The position numbers were made by a program, and so were the translations under genes. From Brucella anthropi_A (GTDB taxonomy: Bacteria > Pseudomonadota > Alphaproteobacteria > Rhizobiales > Rhizobiaceae), in contig NZ_LQBD01000017.1 in assembly GCF_046630315.1 (NCBI RefSeq), positions 1 through 64,000 on the forward strand: 64,000 bases of DNA, read 5' to 3'. Below, piece after piece: positions 43,834-54,243 of the stretch. Within the stretch, counting starts at the first letter, position 1, and every line of letters begins with the position of its first letter. A model generated the notes under the pieces. That model was given only the letters and a program-made list of their open reading frames with translations. It ran no database searches and was not told the origin of the DNA.

Positions 43834-44796
43834 GTGAAGGGACTAGCAGCAGCCGTAATTGTTGTCGCCGTGCTGGCTGTCATCAGCCTTTTCATCGGCG
43901 TCAGCGATGTATCGCTGTATACGCTTTTTGGTGCTCAGAGCACAGACCGCGCCGCGGAAGTCCTGCTCATCAGCCGCATCCCGCGCACGCTTGCCATCAT
44001 TCTCGCCGGCATGTCCACGGCCGTGGCCGGCATGATTATGCAGATGCTGACCCGCAACCGTTTCGTGGAGCCTTCCACGGCGGGAACGGTGGAATCGGCA
44101 AGCCTCGGCATTCTGCTCGTCATTCTCTTTGCGCCCGAAACGCCGGTCATCGGCAAGATGCTGGTGGCCTCCCTCACCGCCCTTGCCGGGACAGCCCTCT
44201 TCCTGCGCATCCTGCGTTCCATTCCGTTGCGCTCTGTGCTCGTCGTACCGCTCGTCGGCATCATGCTGGGCGGTGTGGTCAGCGCTGTCACCACCTTCAT
44301 CGCCTATCGCTTCGATCTTCTGCAATCGTTGAATTCATGGACGACAGGCGACTTTTCCGGCGTGCTGCGCGGACGCTACGAACTTTTGTGGATCGCCTTT
44401 GCCCTGACGGTCGTGGCCTATATCGCCGCCGATCGTTTCACGGTTGCCGGACTTGGCGAGGACTTCACCACCAATCTCGGTCTGAATTATCGCCGCGTGG
44501 TCACGCTCGGCCTCGTCATCGTTTCCATGGTGAGCGCCTCCGTAGTGGTGACTGTCGGCATGATCCCCTTTCTGGGGCTGATCGTGCCCAATGTGGTGAG
44601 CATGTTCATCGGCGATAATATGCGCCGCGCCGTGCCATGGGTGGCGCTTCTGGGCGCAGGGCTGGTGCTCGCCTGCGATATTGTCGGGCGGCTGATCCGC
44701 TTCCCCTATGAGATACCCATCGGCACGATGATGGGCGTGGTGGGCAGTGCCCTCTTCCTCTATCTTCTGCTCCGGCGAGGATCGCGCCTTGCTTAG
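43834..44796 (+). CDS. Siderophore ABC transporter permease (FatD/FecCD family)
   Basis: This 320-residue protein has about nine or ten membrane spans. FecCD-family marks are SRIPRTLAIILAGMSTAVAGMIMQML, the region GMIPFLGLIVPNVVSMFIGDN and the ending FPYEIPIGTMMGVVGSALFLYLLL. It forms half of the inner-membrane channel for ferric-siderophore uptake. It starts with GTG and overlaps the next permease gene by 8 bp. Confidence 0.88.
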   Translation: MKGLAAAVIVVAVLAVISLFIGVSDVSLYTLFGAQSTDRAAEVLLISRIPRTLAIILAGMSTAVAGMIMQMLTRNRFVEPSTAGTVESASLGILLVILFAPETPVIGKMLVASLTALAGTALFLRILRSIPLRSVLVVPLVGIMLGGVVSAVTTFIAYRFDLLQSLNSWTTGDFSGVLRGRYELLWIAFALTVVAYIAADRFTVAGLGEDFTTNLGLNYRRVVTLGLVIVSMVSASVVVTVGMIPFLGLIVPNVVSMFIGDNMRRAVPWVALLGAGLVLACDIVGRLIRFPYEIPIGTMMGVVGSALFLYLLLRRGSRLA

Positions 44797-45742
44797 ACGT
44801 CCCGCGATCATCATCGCGCTTCTAAGCGCACTCACACTGCTTGCCTGTGCTGCCTTCATGACGCTTGGCGCGAAAGGCAGCTGGTCATTCGTGCTGTCGT
44901 TTCGCGGCACCAAGCTTGCGTCGATGGTTCTCGTCGCCTATTCGGTGGCCGTCTCGACGGTCCTGTTCCAGACCGTCACCAACAATCGCATCCTCACGCC
45001 ATCCATCATGGGCTTCGATGCGCTCTATATCCTGATCCAGACACTCGTTGTCTTCTTCTTCGGCGCGGTGCAGATCGACTGGCTCGGGCCGAATGCACGC
45101 TTTTTGGCTGAAACCGCCATCATGGTCGTTTTTGCAGGCACGCTCTATTACTGGCTGTTCTCGGGCGCTGCCCGCAGCCTGCATCTCGTCATGCTCGTCG
45201 GCATCGTCTGCGGCGTGTTTTTTCGCAGCATTTCCAACCTGATGCAGCGAATGCTCGATCCGAACCTGTTTGCCGTCCTGCAGGACAGGTTCTTTGCAAG
45301 TTTCAACACCATCAATGCCGATATCCTGTTGATCTCGGCCATCATCGTTGCTGCCGTCTCACTTTATGGCCTGCGTTATCTCTACGTCCTTGACGTTCTG
45401 TCATTGGGCCGCGAACCCGCGATCAATCTCGGTGTCGATCATGCCAGGGTGGTGCGCAAGATCCTGTTCATGGTCACGGTGCTCGTTTCCGTCTCCACCG
45501 CCCTCGTCGGACCAATCACCTTCTTCGGGCTTCTGGTCGCCAATCTTGCCTATATGATTGCAGGCTCCGCCCGGCATCGCATCGTCCTGCCGGTAGCGGT
45601 ACTGCTGGCGATACTTTGCATCGTCGGAGGCCAAACCGTGCTTGAGCGTGTCTTCGCGTTCAACACCGCGCTCAGCGTCATCATCGAGTTTCTGGGCGGC
45701 CTCGTCTTCATCATCCTTCTCGTCAGGGGGAACGCGCGTTGA
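44789..45742 (+). CDS. Siderophore ABC transporter permease (FatC/FecCD family)
   Basis: The second channel subunit has 317 residues and about nine hydrophobic segments (ILTPSIMGFDALYILIQTLV; TALVGPITFFGLLVANLAYM). I use TTG 44789, preceded by GGCGAGGA, because it begins right at the first hydrophobic segment. The in-frame ATG at 44747 would add 14 residues that are only the out-of-frame end of the upstream gene. The stop is coupled to the ATPase start. Confidence 0.86.
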   Translation: MLRRPAIIIALLSALTLLACAAFMTLGAKGSWSFVLSFRGTKLASMVLVAYSVAVSTVLFQTVTNNRILTPSIMGFDALYILIQTLVVFFFGAVQIDWLGPNARFLAETAIMVVFAGTLYYWLFSGAARSLHLVMLVGIVCGVFFRSISNLMQRMLDPNLFAVLQDRFFASFNTINADILLISAIIVAAVSLYGLRYLYVLDVLSLGREPAINLGVDHARVVRKILFMVTVLVSVSTALVGPITFFGLLVANLAYMIAGSARHRIVLPVAVLLAILCIVGGQTVLERVFAFNTALSVIIEFLGGLVFIILLVRGNAR

Positions 45743-46497
45743 TCGAAATAAGCCAAGTCAGCAAAGCCTATAACGGTGCGCTCGTCGTCGATGATGTAAC
45801 GCTGCGCCTGCCGGCGCGCGGCATCACATCGATCATCGGGCCGAATGGAGCGGGAAAGTCCACCCTGCTTTCGATGATGAGCCGCCTTCTGCCGATGGAC
45901 AAGGGCCGCGTGACCGTGGACGGGCTCGATGTCACCACCACGTCAGGCGATGTGCTGGCCAGGCGTCTTTCCATCCTGCGGCAGGAAAACGCCATCAATT
46001 CGCGTCTTACCGTGCGCGATCTCGTGACCTTCGGGCGCTATCCCTATTCCAAGGGACGCCCCAACAGCGAAGACCGCAGGCATGTGGAACAGGCCATAGG
46101 CTATCTCGGCCTCGAAGATTTGAGCGAACGTTTTCTGGACGAGCTTTCGGGCGGCCAGCGCCAGCGCGCCTTCGTGGCGATGGTGCTTTGTCAGGATACG
46201 GATTACGTTCTGCTGGACGAGCCGCTCAACAATCTCGACATGAAGCATTCCGCCTCGATGATGAAGCTTCTGCGCCGCGCTGCCGATGAACTGGGAAAGA
46301 CCATCGTGCTGGTGCTGCACGACATCAATTTCGCCTCCTGCTATTCCGACCATATCGTTGCCATGCGCCACGGCAAGGTCGTGCATCAGGGAAGCCCGGA
46401 TGAACTCATCCACCCGGAAATCCTCGGCGAAATCTATGAGATGGAAATCGGCGTCGAGGTCATCGGTGGCAAGCGCATAGGCGTCTATTATCTTTAA
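45739..46497 (+). CDS. Siderophore ABC transporter ATP-binding protein (FatE/FepC type)
   Basis: This 252-residue ATPase has Walker A (GPNGAGKSTLLS), the signature LSGGQRQRAFVAMVL, Walker B (YVLLDEPLNNLD) and switch His in VLHDINFASC, matching FepC-like siderophore ATPases. It starts with TTG in a TTGA overlap with the permease gene. Its stop overlaps by 4 bp with the stop of the convergent peptidase gene. Confidence 0.88.
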   Translation: MIEISQVSKAYNGALVVDDVTLRLPARGITSIIGPNGAGKSTLLSMMSRLLPMDKGRVTVDGLDVTTTSGDVLARRLSILRQENAINSRLTVRDLVTFGRYPYSKGRPNSEDRRHVEQAIGYLGLEDLSERFLDELSGGQRQRAFVAMVLCQDTDYVLLDEPLNNLDMKHSASMMKLLRRAADELGKTIVLVLHDINFASCYSDHIVAMRHGKVVHQGSPDELIHPEILGEIYEMEIGVEVIGGKRIGVYYL

Positions 46498-48239
46498 GCG
46501 ATGGTTTCCTCGCGCAACAGCGCCTGCAAGGCATCGTATGATGCCAGCACGGTTTCCATCTGTGCCGTGTGCCCCTTCACAAAGGCATCGCCATAGATGG
46601 TTTCATCCGGATATTCTGTAATCAGCGTCAGCGGAACAGTGTGGCGGTCATCCACGCCCACGAGACATGGAAAACCGTTGATGATGCGGAAGCCGGTTTC
46701 GCCTGCATGCTGCTCGAATAGCCTGATCTGTGCGTTGTTATAGTCCACCAGCCCGTCGATAGCGGCCAGATGTCTGGTCACGCGATCAATCAGTTCCTCT
46801 GCCTGTTTTTCCCATGCCGCGTGATGGCGGATGATGAGGAAAAAACCCTTGGGCAAGGTCCACATGGCAAAGGAGCGCGGTACATAACCCGAGAGCGGAC
46901 GCGTCCATTCATGCGAAGGATAGCCGTGCAGGTTGACATGAAGCTTCGCGCCGGTGCGCCCTTCCGCCTCCACACGGATCGCCTTTTCGTAAAGCCCCTC
47001 ACCGCTTCGATATTCCAGATCGTCGCCCAGCGCCGTATAGCGCGCGGCATGGTGCATATGGTGCGGGTGGAGTGCACAAAGGCGCTTGTGTATCTCGTAT
47101 CCGTCTGGGTTTTCCTGCGGGGAAACGATAAAATGCGCACCTTTTCTGGCCGAGAGGCGGCGCGCGGCGCGCAAGGCCCCCACCACGCCCGTTGTTTCAT
47201 TGGCATGCTGGCCACCGCTGATCATCATCGGCGCATCGGATCCCCTGACATAGGTGGCGCGCACGGCACGGCCGGAACGGGTCTTCGCCTCGAAAGGCTC
47301 GCCGCCGATCTTCACAAGTTCGCGGCGTATCTGATCGGCTGAAAGCGGCGCCTGCGCCGTTTCCAATTGTTGTTCGGCCGTCAGCGCATCCGCAGTGGAA
47401 AGCGGGCGCGTCTCGACCCGTACGGAAGGATCGGCGTCGCGGAAGCGCACTTCCGGCACGATCTGCCCCGGCTGCAGGCCGCGATCTCCCACCGGGCGCC
47501 CCGACTTCTTCTGGAAGACTTCGAGCAGCGAGAAATAAATATCCTCGTGCAGGGCTTCGGTCAGGCTCAAAGCCTCTTCGTCGTAAGGCAGGCGACGATC
47601 GGTGATCGGCAGGCTAACCGCGATACTGAGTTCGTCGAAATAGGGTTCTCCCCGCCCCCAGTCATAGGCGGCAATGGCCGAAACCGTATCGTGGAACAAG
47701 GTTTCATAAGCCGTTTCAAAACGACCGTTCCCGGCTCTGCCGTCTTGCTCGACGGTGAGCCAGCCGGTCGGTGAAACCAGCGTTTCGCCGATGAAATCCT
47801 CATGCACACGGTTGGGTGCGAAAACACGGTGGTTTTCGCTCCGCCCATCCCTGAAAGTCAGATCGACATCATAGAAGAAGTCATCCTTGTTTGAGGGGCA
47901 AAAGGTTACGTCCACATCAGGCAGCAGCGCAGAGAGCGGATAGGTTTCAAGGAGAAAACGGTTTTCCACGCATAAATCGTGACGCGGATAGCGGACGGAC
48001 ACGGATTGAAGAGCGTCACAATCCACTTCCTCCAGGAAGAAATGCAGGAGCGGCTTGTAGGCCGAGCGCAGCCTTGCATTCACGCCCGCCTCTCGCAGCC
48101 GGGTTTCGGCGGCAAAACGGCTCGGCTGATCGTCGAAAAGCCATGCTTCCAGCTTCGCACCGCGCATTTCCGGTTTCAGAAAACGGCCCAGAAGCGCAGT
48201 AATGGTGCGCGGATAGGTCTTTTCAAAAATCATGCTCAT
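46494..48239 (-). CDS. M14-family zinc carboxypeptidase-like protein
   Basis: The 581-residue protein has a C-terminal metallocarboxypeptidase domain. Zinc ligands His345-x2-Glu348 (GGQHANETTG) and a third His at 438 or 443 (LHGYPSHEW) are visible, with a plausible catalytic Glu in LITEYPDE. The first 300 residues are a large N-terminal region I do not recognise. There is no signal peptide, so it should act in the cytoplasm on imported peptides. It is the last gene of the leftward peptide-importer operon and overlaps the permease gene start by 4 bp. Confidence 0.78.
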   Translation of the reverse strand: MSMIFEKTYPRTITALLGRFLKPEMRGAKLEAWLFDDQPSRFAAETRLREAGVNARLRSAYKPLLHFFLEEVDCDALQSVSVRYPRHDLCVENRFLLETYPLSALLPDVDVTFCPSNKDDFFYDVDLTFRDGRSENHRVFAPNRVHEDFIGETLVSPTGWLTVEQDGRAGNGRFETAYETLFHDTVSAIAAYDWGRGEPYFDELSIAVSLPITDRRLPYDEEALSLTEALHEDIYFSLLEVFQKKSGRPVGDRGLQPGQIVPEVRFRDADPSVRVETRPLSTADALTAEQQLETAQAPLSADQIRRELVKIGGEPFEAKTRSGRAVRATYVRGSDAPMMISGGQHANETTGVVGALRAARRLSARKGAHFIVSPQENPDGYEIHKRLCALHPHHMHHAARYTALGDDLEYRSGEGLYEKAIRVEAEGRTGAKLHVNLHGYPSHEWTRPLSGYVPRSFAMWTLPKGFFLIIRHHAAWEKQAEELIDRVTRHLAAIDGLVDYNNAQIRLFEQHAGETGFRIINGFPCLVGVDDRHTVPLTLITEYPDETIYGDAFVKGHTAQMETVLASYDALQALLREETIA

Positions 48240-49090
48240 CGGGATGTCCTGCCGGTGGGATCAAGGCTGTCGCGCAGCCAGTCGCCAAGAAGATTGAGGC
48301 CCAGAACGGTAAGAAGAATGGCGAGGCCGGGAAAGACGCTGACCCACCATGCGGTTTGCAGATAGGTGCGCCCGTCGGCCAGCATCCCGCCCCAGCTTGG
48401 GATGGTGGGATCGACGCCCAAGCCAAGGAAGGTGAGGCTCGATTCCAGCAGGATATTGTTGGCGACATTGAGCGTCATGAGCACGATCACAGGCCCAAGC
48501 AGATTGGGCAGGAGATGCTGGAAGATGATGCGCCGGTCCTTCACGCCGATAGCGCGGGCGGAAAGGATGAATTCACGCTCGCGCAGCGACAGCACGGAAC
48601 CGCGCACCAGACGCGCATATTGCACGCATTGCGACACGATCAGCAGCAGGATCGTATTGAAGATGCCGCCGCCCAGAATGGCCATGACGGTGATGGCGAG
48701 CAGGATGAAGGGCATGGCAAGCTGCACATCCACGAAACGCATCAGCGCCATGTCCCAGAAACCGCGATAATAGCCGGCCACGAGGCCCATGATCGTACCG
48801 ATGACGACCGAACCGATCACCGAGACGAAGCCGACAAAAAGCGAAATCTTGCCGCCTGTCACGACGCGGGCCAGCACATCTCGCCCCAGCGGATCGGTGC
48901 CGAAAATATGCGCCGGATTGACGAAAGGCGGCATGAGCCGGGCCAGAAGATCAATCTTCGCGCCACCGCCGGGAAAGAGATAGCCGGAAAAGATTACCGC
49001 CAGGCAGATGCAGCCTGTCAGCACGACACCCAGAATGAATTCCAGGCTGGCGAACCGGGAAAAGAGAAGGGATGAGGTTTTGGTCGCCAT
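48236..49090 (-). CDS. Peptide ABC transporter permease (DppC/GsiD type)
   Basis: This 284-residue membrane protein has the DppC/OppC pattern: a short N-terminal span, then FGTDPLGRDVLARVVTGGKIS, the EAA-like loop SARAIGVKDRRIIFQHLLPN and the ending SWGGMLADGR. It pairs with the DppB-type subunit encoded 4 bp upstream. The chosen ATG follows AGGACC. An ATG 13 codons earlier lies inside the upstream gene. Confidence 0.87.
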   Translation of the reverse strand: MATKTSSLLFSRFASLEFILGVVLTGCICLAVIFSGYLFPGGGAKIDLLARLMPPFVNPAHIFGTDPLGRDVLARVVTGGKISLFVGFVSVIGSVVIGTIMGLVAGYYRGFWDMALMRFVDVQLAMPFILLAITVMAILGGGIFNTILLLIVSQCVQYARLVRGSVLSLREREFILSARAIGVKDRRIIFQHLLPNLLGPVIVLMTLNVANNILLESSLTFLGLGVDPTIPSWGGMLADGRTYLQTAWWVSVFPGLAILLTVLGLNLLGDWLRDSLDPTGRTSR

Positions 49091-49094
49091 GGTC

Positions 49095-50018
49095 CTACTC
49101 CGTGCGGATACGCGGATCGACAAGGCCATAGGCGATGTCCACGAGAAGATTGACGCCGATAATCAGCATCGAGAGGATCGCGATGGTCGCTTGCAACACG
49201 GGATAGTCGCGCCCCGCAACCGCGTCGAAGGCAAGCGTGCCCATGCCCGGCCAGTTGAACACGCGTTCAACCACCACAATGCCGCCCAGAAGGCCGCCAA
49301 ACTGGAGGCCCAGATAGGTGATGAGCGGAATAGCGCAATTGCGCAGCGCGTGCTTGTAGAGCACCTTGTTTTCGCTCAGCCCCTTGGCGCGCGCCACCAT
49401 GATATATTGCGATTGCAGCGTTTCCAGCATCGAGGTGCGCACGAGACGCACATTGGTCGCCGTCAGGATGATGCCCATGGTCAGCGCCGGCATGATAAAG
49501 CTTGCAATGCCGCTCATACCGCTTGGCGGCAGCCATTGCAGCGAAATGCCGAACAGCAGAACCAGCATGGTGGCGAGCCAGAAGTTCGGGAATGACAGGC
49601 CGACCAGCGAGCAGATACGGATGAGCTGGTCCGCCCATTTGCCGCGTGAAACCGCAGCCTTGATGCCAAGCGGAATGGAAATCACGATGGAAACGAACAT
49701 GGAGGCGAAAGCCAGCATGAGCGTGGCCGGAAGCGCGCTGCCGACCAGCGTGGAGACCGGCGTGCCGCCGAGGAAACTGCGGCCCAGATCGAACGTGAAC
49801 AGCCCCTTGAGGAAGTGCCAATATTGCACGAGGAACGGCTGATTGAGGCCAAGCCCCTCGCGGATGCGCTCAAGGTCGGCCTCGGTGATGCTGCCAGCAC
49901 CCTGCGTCAGCATCAGGGCCGGATCGCCCGTCAGGCGGATCGCAAAAGCGACCAGCAGCGTCATCGCGACAAGCACGAACAACGCCTGCAAAATTCGTTT
50001 GATCAGAAACCCGGCCAC
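49095..50018 (-). CDS. Peptide ABC transporter permease (DppB/GsiC type)
   Basis: The 307-residue DppB-family permease starts MAGFLIKRILQALFVLVAMT from GTG 50018, placed seven bases after GGAGG. Family motifs are DLGRSFLGGTPVSTLVGSAL, SFPNFWLATMLVLLFGISLQ and ARAKGLSENKVLYKHALRNC, with about six spans. It forms the peptide channel with the DppC-type subunit. A hairpin lies between it and the upstream binding-protein gene. Confidence 0.87.
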   Translation of the reverse strand: MAGFLIKRILQALFVLVAMTLLVAFAIRLTGDPALMLTQGAGSITEADLERIREGLGLNQPFLVQYWHFLKGLFTFDLGRSFLGGTPVSTLVGSALPATLMLAFASMFVSIVISIPLGIKAAVSRGKWADQLIRICSLVGLSFPNFWLATMLVLLFGISLQWLPPSGMSGIASFIMPALTMGIILTATNVRLVRTSMLETLQSQYIMVARAKGLSENKVLYKHALRNCAIPLITYLGLQFGGLLGGIVVVERVFNWPGMGTLAFDAVAGRDYPVLQATIAILSMLIIGVNLLVDIAYGLVDPRIRTE

Positions 50019-50039
50019 CAGAACGCCTCCGCAATGCTG

Positions 50040-50064
50040 CGGCAAGCCGAAAACCGGCTTGCCG
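50040..50064 (-). terminator. Intercistronic hairpin between peptide-binding-protein and permease genes
   Basis: The perfect 10-bp stem CGGCAAGCCG/CGGCTTGCCG with loop AAAAC lies 13 bp after the binding-protein stop (reading leftwards). It fills most of the 59-bp gap, as in the other ABC operons of this window. Confidence 0.65.
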
Positions 50065-50077
50065 TATCCATGTTCAA

Positions 50078-51607
50078 TTACTCGACAGTCACATCCGTCA
50101 GCCGCAGGCGGCTGTCCGGCACCGGCACGAAATTCTTCACGCGCTTGTTGACGCCGAAGATGGCCTTGAGATTGTAGAGCGGCATTTCCAGTGCACGGCC
50201 TGCCGCGTAATGCGCTATCTCCTGGAGGAGCTTTTCGCGTTCGCCACGGTCGAGAACCGAACGCTGTGCTTCCAGCATCTTGTCGAGCTTTTCGTCCTTG
50301 TCATACGGGTTCCACTTCTCGCCCGAATGGTACATCGAATAAGCGGTATTGTCGTAGTCGAAGGTCCAGCCGCCCCATGACTGCTGGAACATCGCGCCCG
50401 TCTTGCCCTGCGGAATGATATCGTTCAGCAGGACATTGGTATCATATGGCTTGATGTTTGCAGTAATACCGACCATTTGCAGATAACTTGCAATGGCTTG
50501 CGCCACTTCGTTAAAGCTTGCATCCTGCCCGCGCACATCAATCTGGACAGTCGCGCCCGGCTGAACGCCCGCTTCCTCAAGCAGTTTCTTTGCGCCTTCC
50601 GGATCATAGGGAAGCGGCTTCATGTTCGGATCGTAGCCAAAGGACAGCGCGCCCTGGAAGCTCGCAATCGGCTCCGCCTGACCAGCAAGGATCGACTGGA
50701 TGATCGCATCGCGGTCCACAGCCATGATAAGCGCCTTGCGCACGCGCTCGTCCTTGGTGATACCGTCGCGCGTATTGAAGCGCAGCGCATAGACCGTGGG
50801 CCCCGAAGCGGTGACAAGCTCCAGCTTGGGATCGGCCTCAATGGTCGGGATCATGCCGATGGGAATGGTCGGCGGAATGACGAGATCGACACGGCCTGCC
50901 TGCAATTCGGCAACGGCTGTGGAAGGCTCGGTGATGAAGCGATATTCGAGTTCGGAGAGCTTCGGTGCACCGCCCCAATGATCGGCGAATGCCTCAAGCT
51001 TGATGTTCACCTTCGGCTCGTAGGAGACAAACTTGAACGGTCCGGTGCCGACCGGATGCATGTTGAAGTAATCATCGCCCTTTTCCTGAATATATTTCGG
51101 CGGAACGATCATGCCGCCATAGCCGGCCAGCTTGGTGATCAGAACCGGATCCGGAGCCTTCAGGTGAAAATCGACGGTCTTGTCATCGATCACTTCCACC
51201 TTGTCGATGGCGATATAGTTGGAACGCTGCGGCCCTTTCGCACCTTCGTCGCCCAGAAGGCGCTCGAAGGTAAACTTCACGGCTTCCGCATTGAACGGCT
51301 CGCCATCATGGAACTTCACGCCTTCGCGCAGATGGAAGCGGATGCGCTTGCCGTCGTCCAGCTCTTCCCACGATGTTGCAAGCGCCGGGACGATCTTGAG
51401 GTCCGGTCCGCGATAGACAAGGCCGTCGAAAATATTGGTGGCGACCGAGGCCCAGTTTACAAGAAAAGTGTCGATCGGGTCCCAGCTGCCGGGGTCCTGC
51501 GGCGACGAAACGGTAAGCTTGCCGGCAGCAAATGCGGGCGCCGATGCAAGAACTGCCGCCGAAAGAGCGGAAGCCATGAAAACGGCTTTCAGTGTTTTTC
51601 TTATCAT
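50078..51607 (-). CDS. Peptide ABC transporter, periplasmic binding protein (SBP family 5)
   Basis: This 509-residue protein starts MIRKTLKAVFMASALSAAVL, with a signal peptide cut near APAFAAG. SBP_bac_5 marks include DGLVYRGPDLKIVPALATSW, KFHDGEPFNAEAVKFTFERL and TGPFKFVSYEP. GGGGAAAGACA precedes the chosen ATG. It captures peptides or glutathione-like compounds for the importer. It is the third gene of the leftward operon. Confidence 0.88.
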   Translation of the reverse strand: MIRKTLKAVFMASALSAAVLASAPAFAAGKLTVSSPQDPGSWDPIDTFLVNWASVATNIFDGLVYRGPDLKIVPALATSWEELDDGKRIRFHLREGVKFHDGEPFNAEAVKFTFERLLGDEGAKGPQRSNYIAIDKVEVIDDKTVDFHLKAPDPVLITKLAGYGGMIVPPKYIQEKGDDYFNMHPVGTGPFKFVSYEPKVNIKLEAFADHWGGAPKLSELEYRFITEPSTAVAELQAGRVDLVIPPTIPIGMIPTIEADPKLELVTASGPTVYALRFNTRDGITKDERVRKALIMAVDRDAIIQSILAGQAEPIASFQGALSFGYDPNMKPLPYDPEGAKKLLEEAGVQPGATVQIDVRGQDASFNEVAQAIASYLQMVGITANIKPYDTNVLLNDIIPQGKTGAMFQQSWGGWTFDYDNTAYSMYHSGEKWNPYDKDEKLDKMLEAQRSVLDRGEREKLLQEIAHYAAGRALEMPLYNLKAIFGVNKRVKNFVPVPDSRLRLTDVTVE

Positions 51608-51645
51608 TGTCTTTCCCCTTTGGGTTCTGGTTGAACTTTTGTTCT

Positions 51646-53493
<1,848 letters not shown>

Positions 53494-53506
53494 ATTCGCA
53501 ACTCTC

Positions 53507-54115
53507 TTATAATGTAATGGCAGACCGCGTGGCCTGATTGAATGCGCCCGACATGAAGCGCAGAAGTGCGGCCACTTCCGAAAGCGTCTCCTCCGAAGGC
53601 CGCGCATTGGCGGTGGAATCGACCAACAGGCGCTCGCGAATCTGCGCGTAACGCGCGCAGGCTTCCGCTCCCTTGGCCGTGATCTTCACCGTCTTTTCCT
53701 TGGCGGCCTTGCCGGTCGTCAGCAATCCGGCCTTTTCCAATTTGCGGATAGCGTAAGTCGCAATGTGCGTATCTTCAATATCCAGCACGAGACAGATATC
53801 GGCGAGCTTTTTTTCGCGGTCGCGGTGGCGAATGGAATGGAGAATGAGTACTTCGATCGGCGAAAGCCCCGGCAGCCCGGCAGCAGCCATGCAGCGCACC
53901 ATCCAGCGGGAAAAGGCGTGCGATGCGAGAATGAGGCCGTACTCGACCTCGGACATGGCGGGCGAGCCGCCTTCGGCAAGGTGGGCGGAGGAAACAATCG
54001 GGCCGATGGAGGCAACGGGGCGCAAATGCTTCGGCAAGGCGACTTCTTCGAAGCCCGCCTCGCGCGGATCGACAGCCGCTTCCGGCCCGTCCTCCGTTTT
54101 CCTCATTTTTCCCAT
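53507..54115 (-). CDS. MarR-like winged-helix transcriptional regulator
   Basis: This 202-residue protein has a winged-helix core at about residues 75-150 (LSPIEVLILHSIRHRDREKK, LADICLVLDIEDTHIATYAI, RKLEKAGLLTTGKAAKEKTV). The first 50 residues are a charged extension. It is the first gene of the leftward importer operon, 13 bp from the ATPase start, and divergent from the 5-oxoprolinase gene. It probably controls both directions through the palindrome at 54157. Confidence 0.8.
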   Translation of the reverse strand: MGKMRKTEDGPEAAVDPREAGFEEVALPKHLRPVASIGPIVSSAHLAEGGSPAMSEVEYGLILASHAFSRWMVRCMAAAGLPGLSPIEVLILHSIRHRDREKKLADICLVLDIEDTHIATYAIRKLEKAGLLTTGKAAKEKTVKITAKGAEACARYAQIRERLLVDSTANARPSEETLSEVAALLRFMSGAFNQATRSAITL

Positions 54116-54156
54116 TCTTGCCGCTCCCTCTTTTATGTGTATTTTATGTCACCATC

Positions 54157-54177
54157 TTATCGACATTTTGTCAATAA
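54157..54177. promoter_or_regulatory. Inverted repeat, candidate MarR operator
   Basis: TTATCGACA-TTT-TGTCAATAA matches as an inverted repeat at 8 of 9 positions. It lies in the 128-bp divergent region between the MarR-like gene and the oxoprolinase gene. The DNA beside it holds two TTTTATGT copies (about 54130-54148). Confidence 0.45.
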
Positions 54178-54243
54178 AGTGGGACTATCAAATCCCGAAA
54201 AGATTTCGGGCAGCACCGTCGAATTTGCATGAGGGAGCCAATA

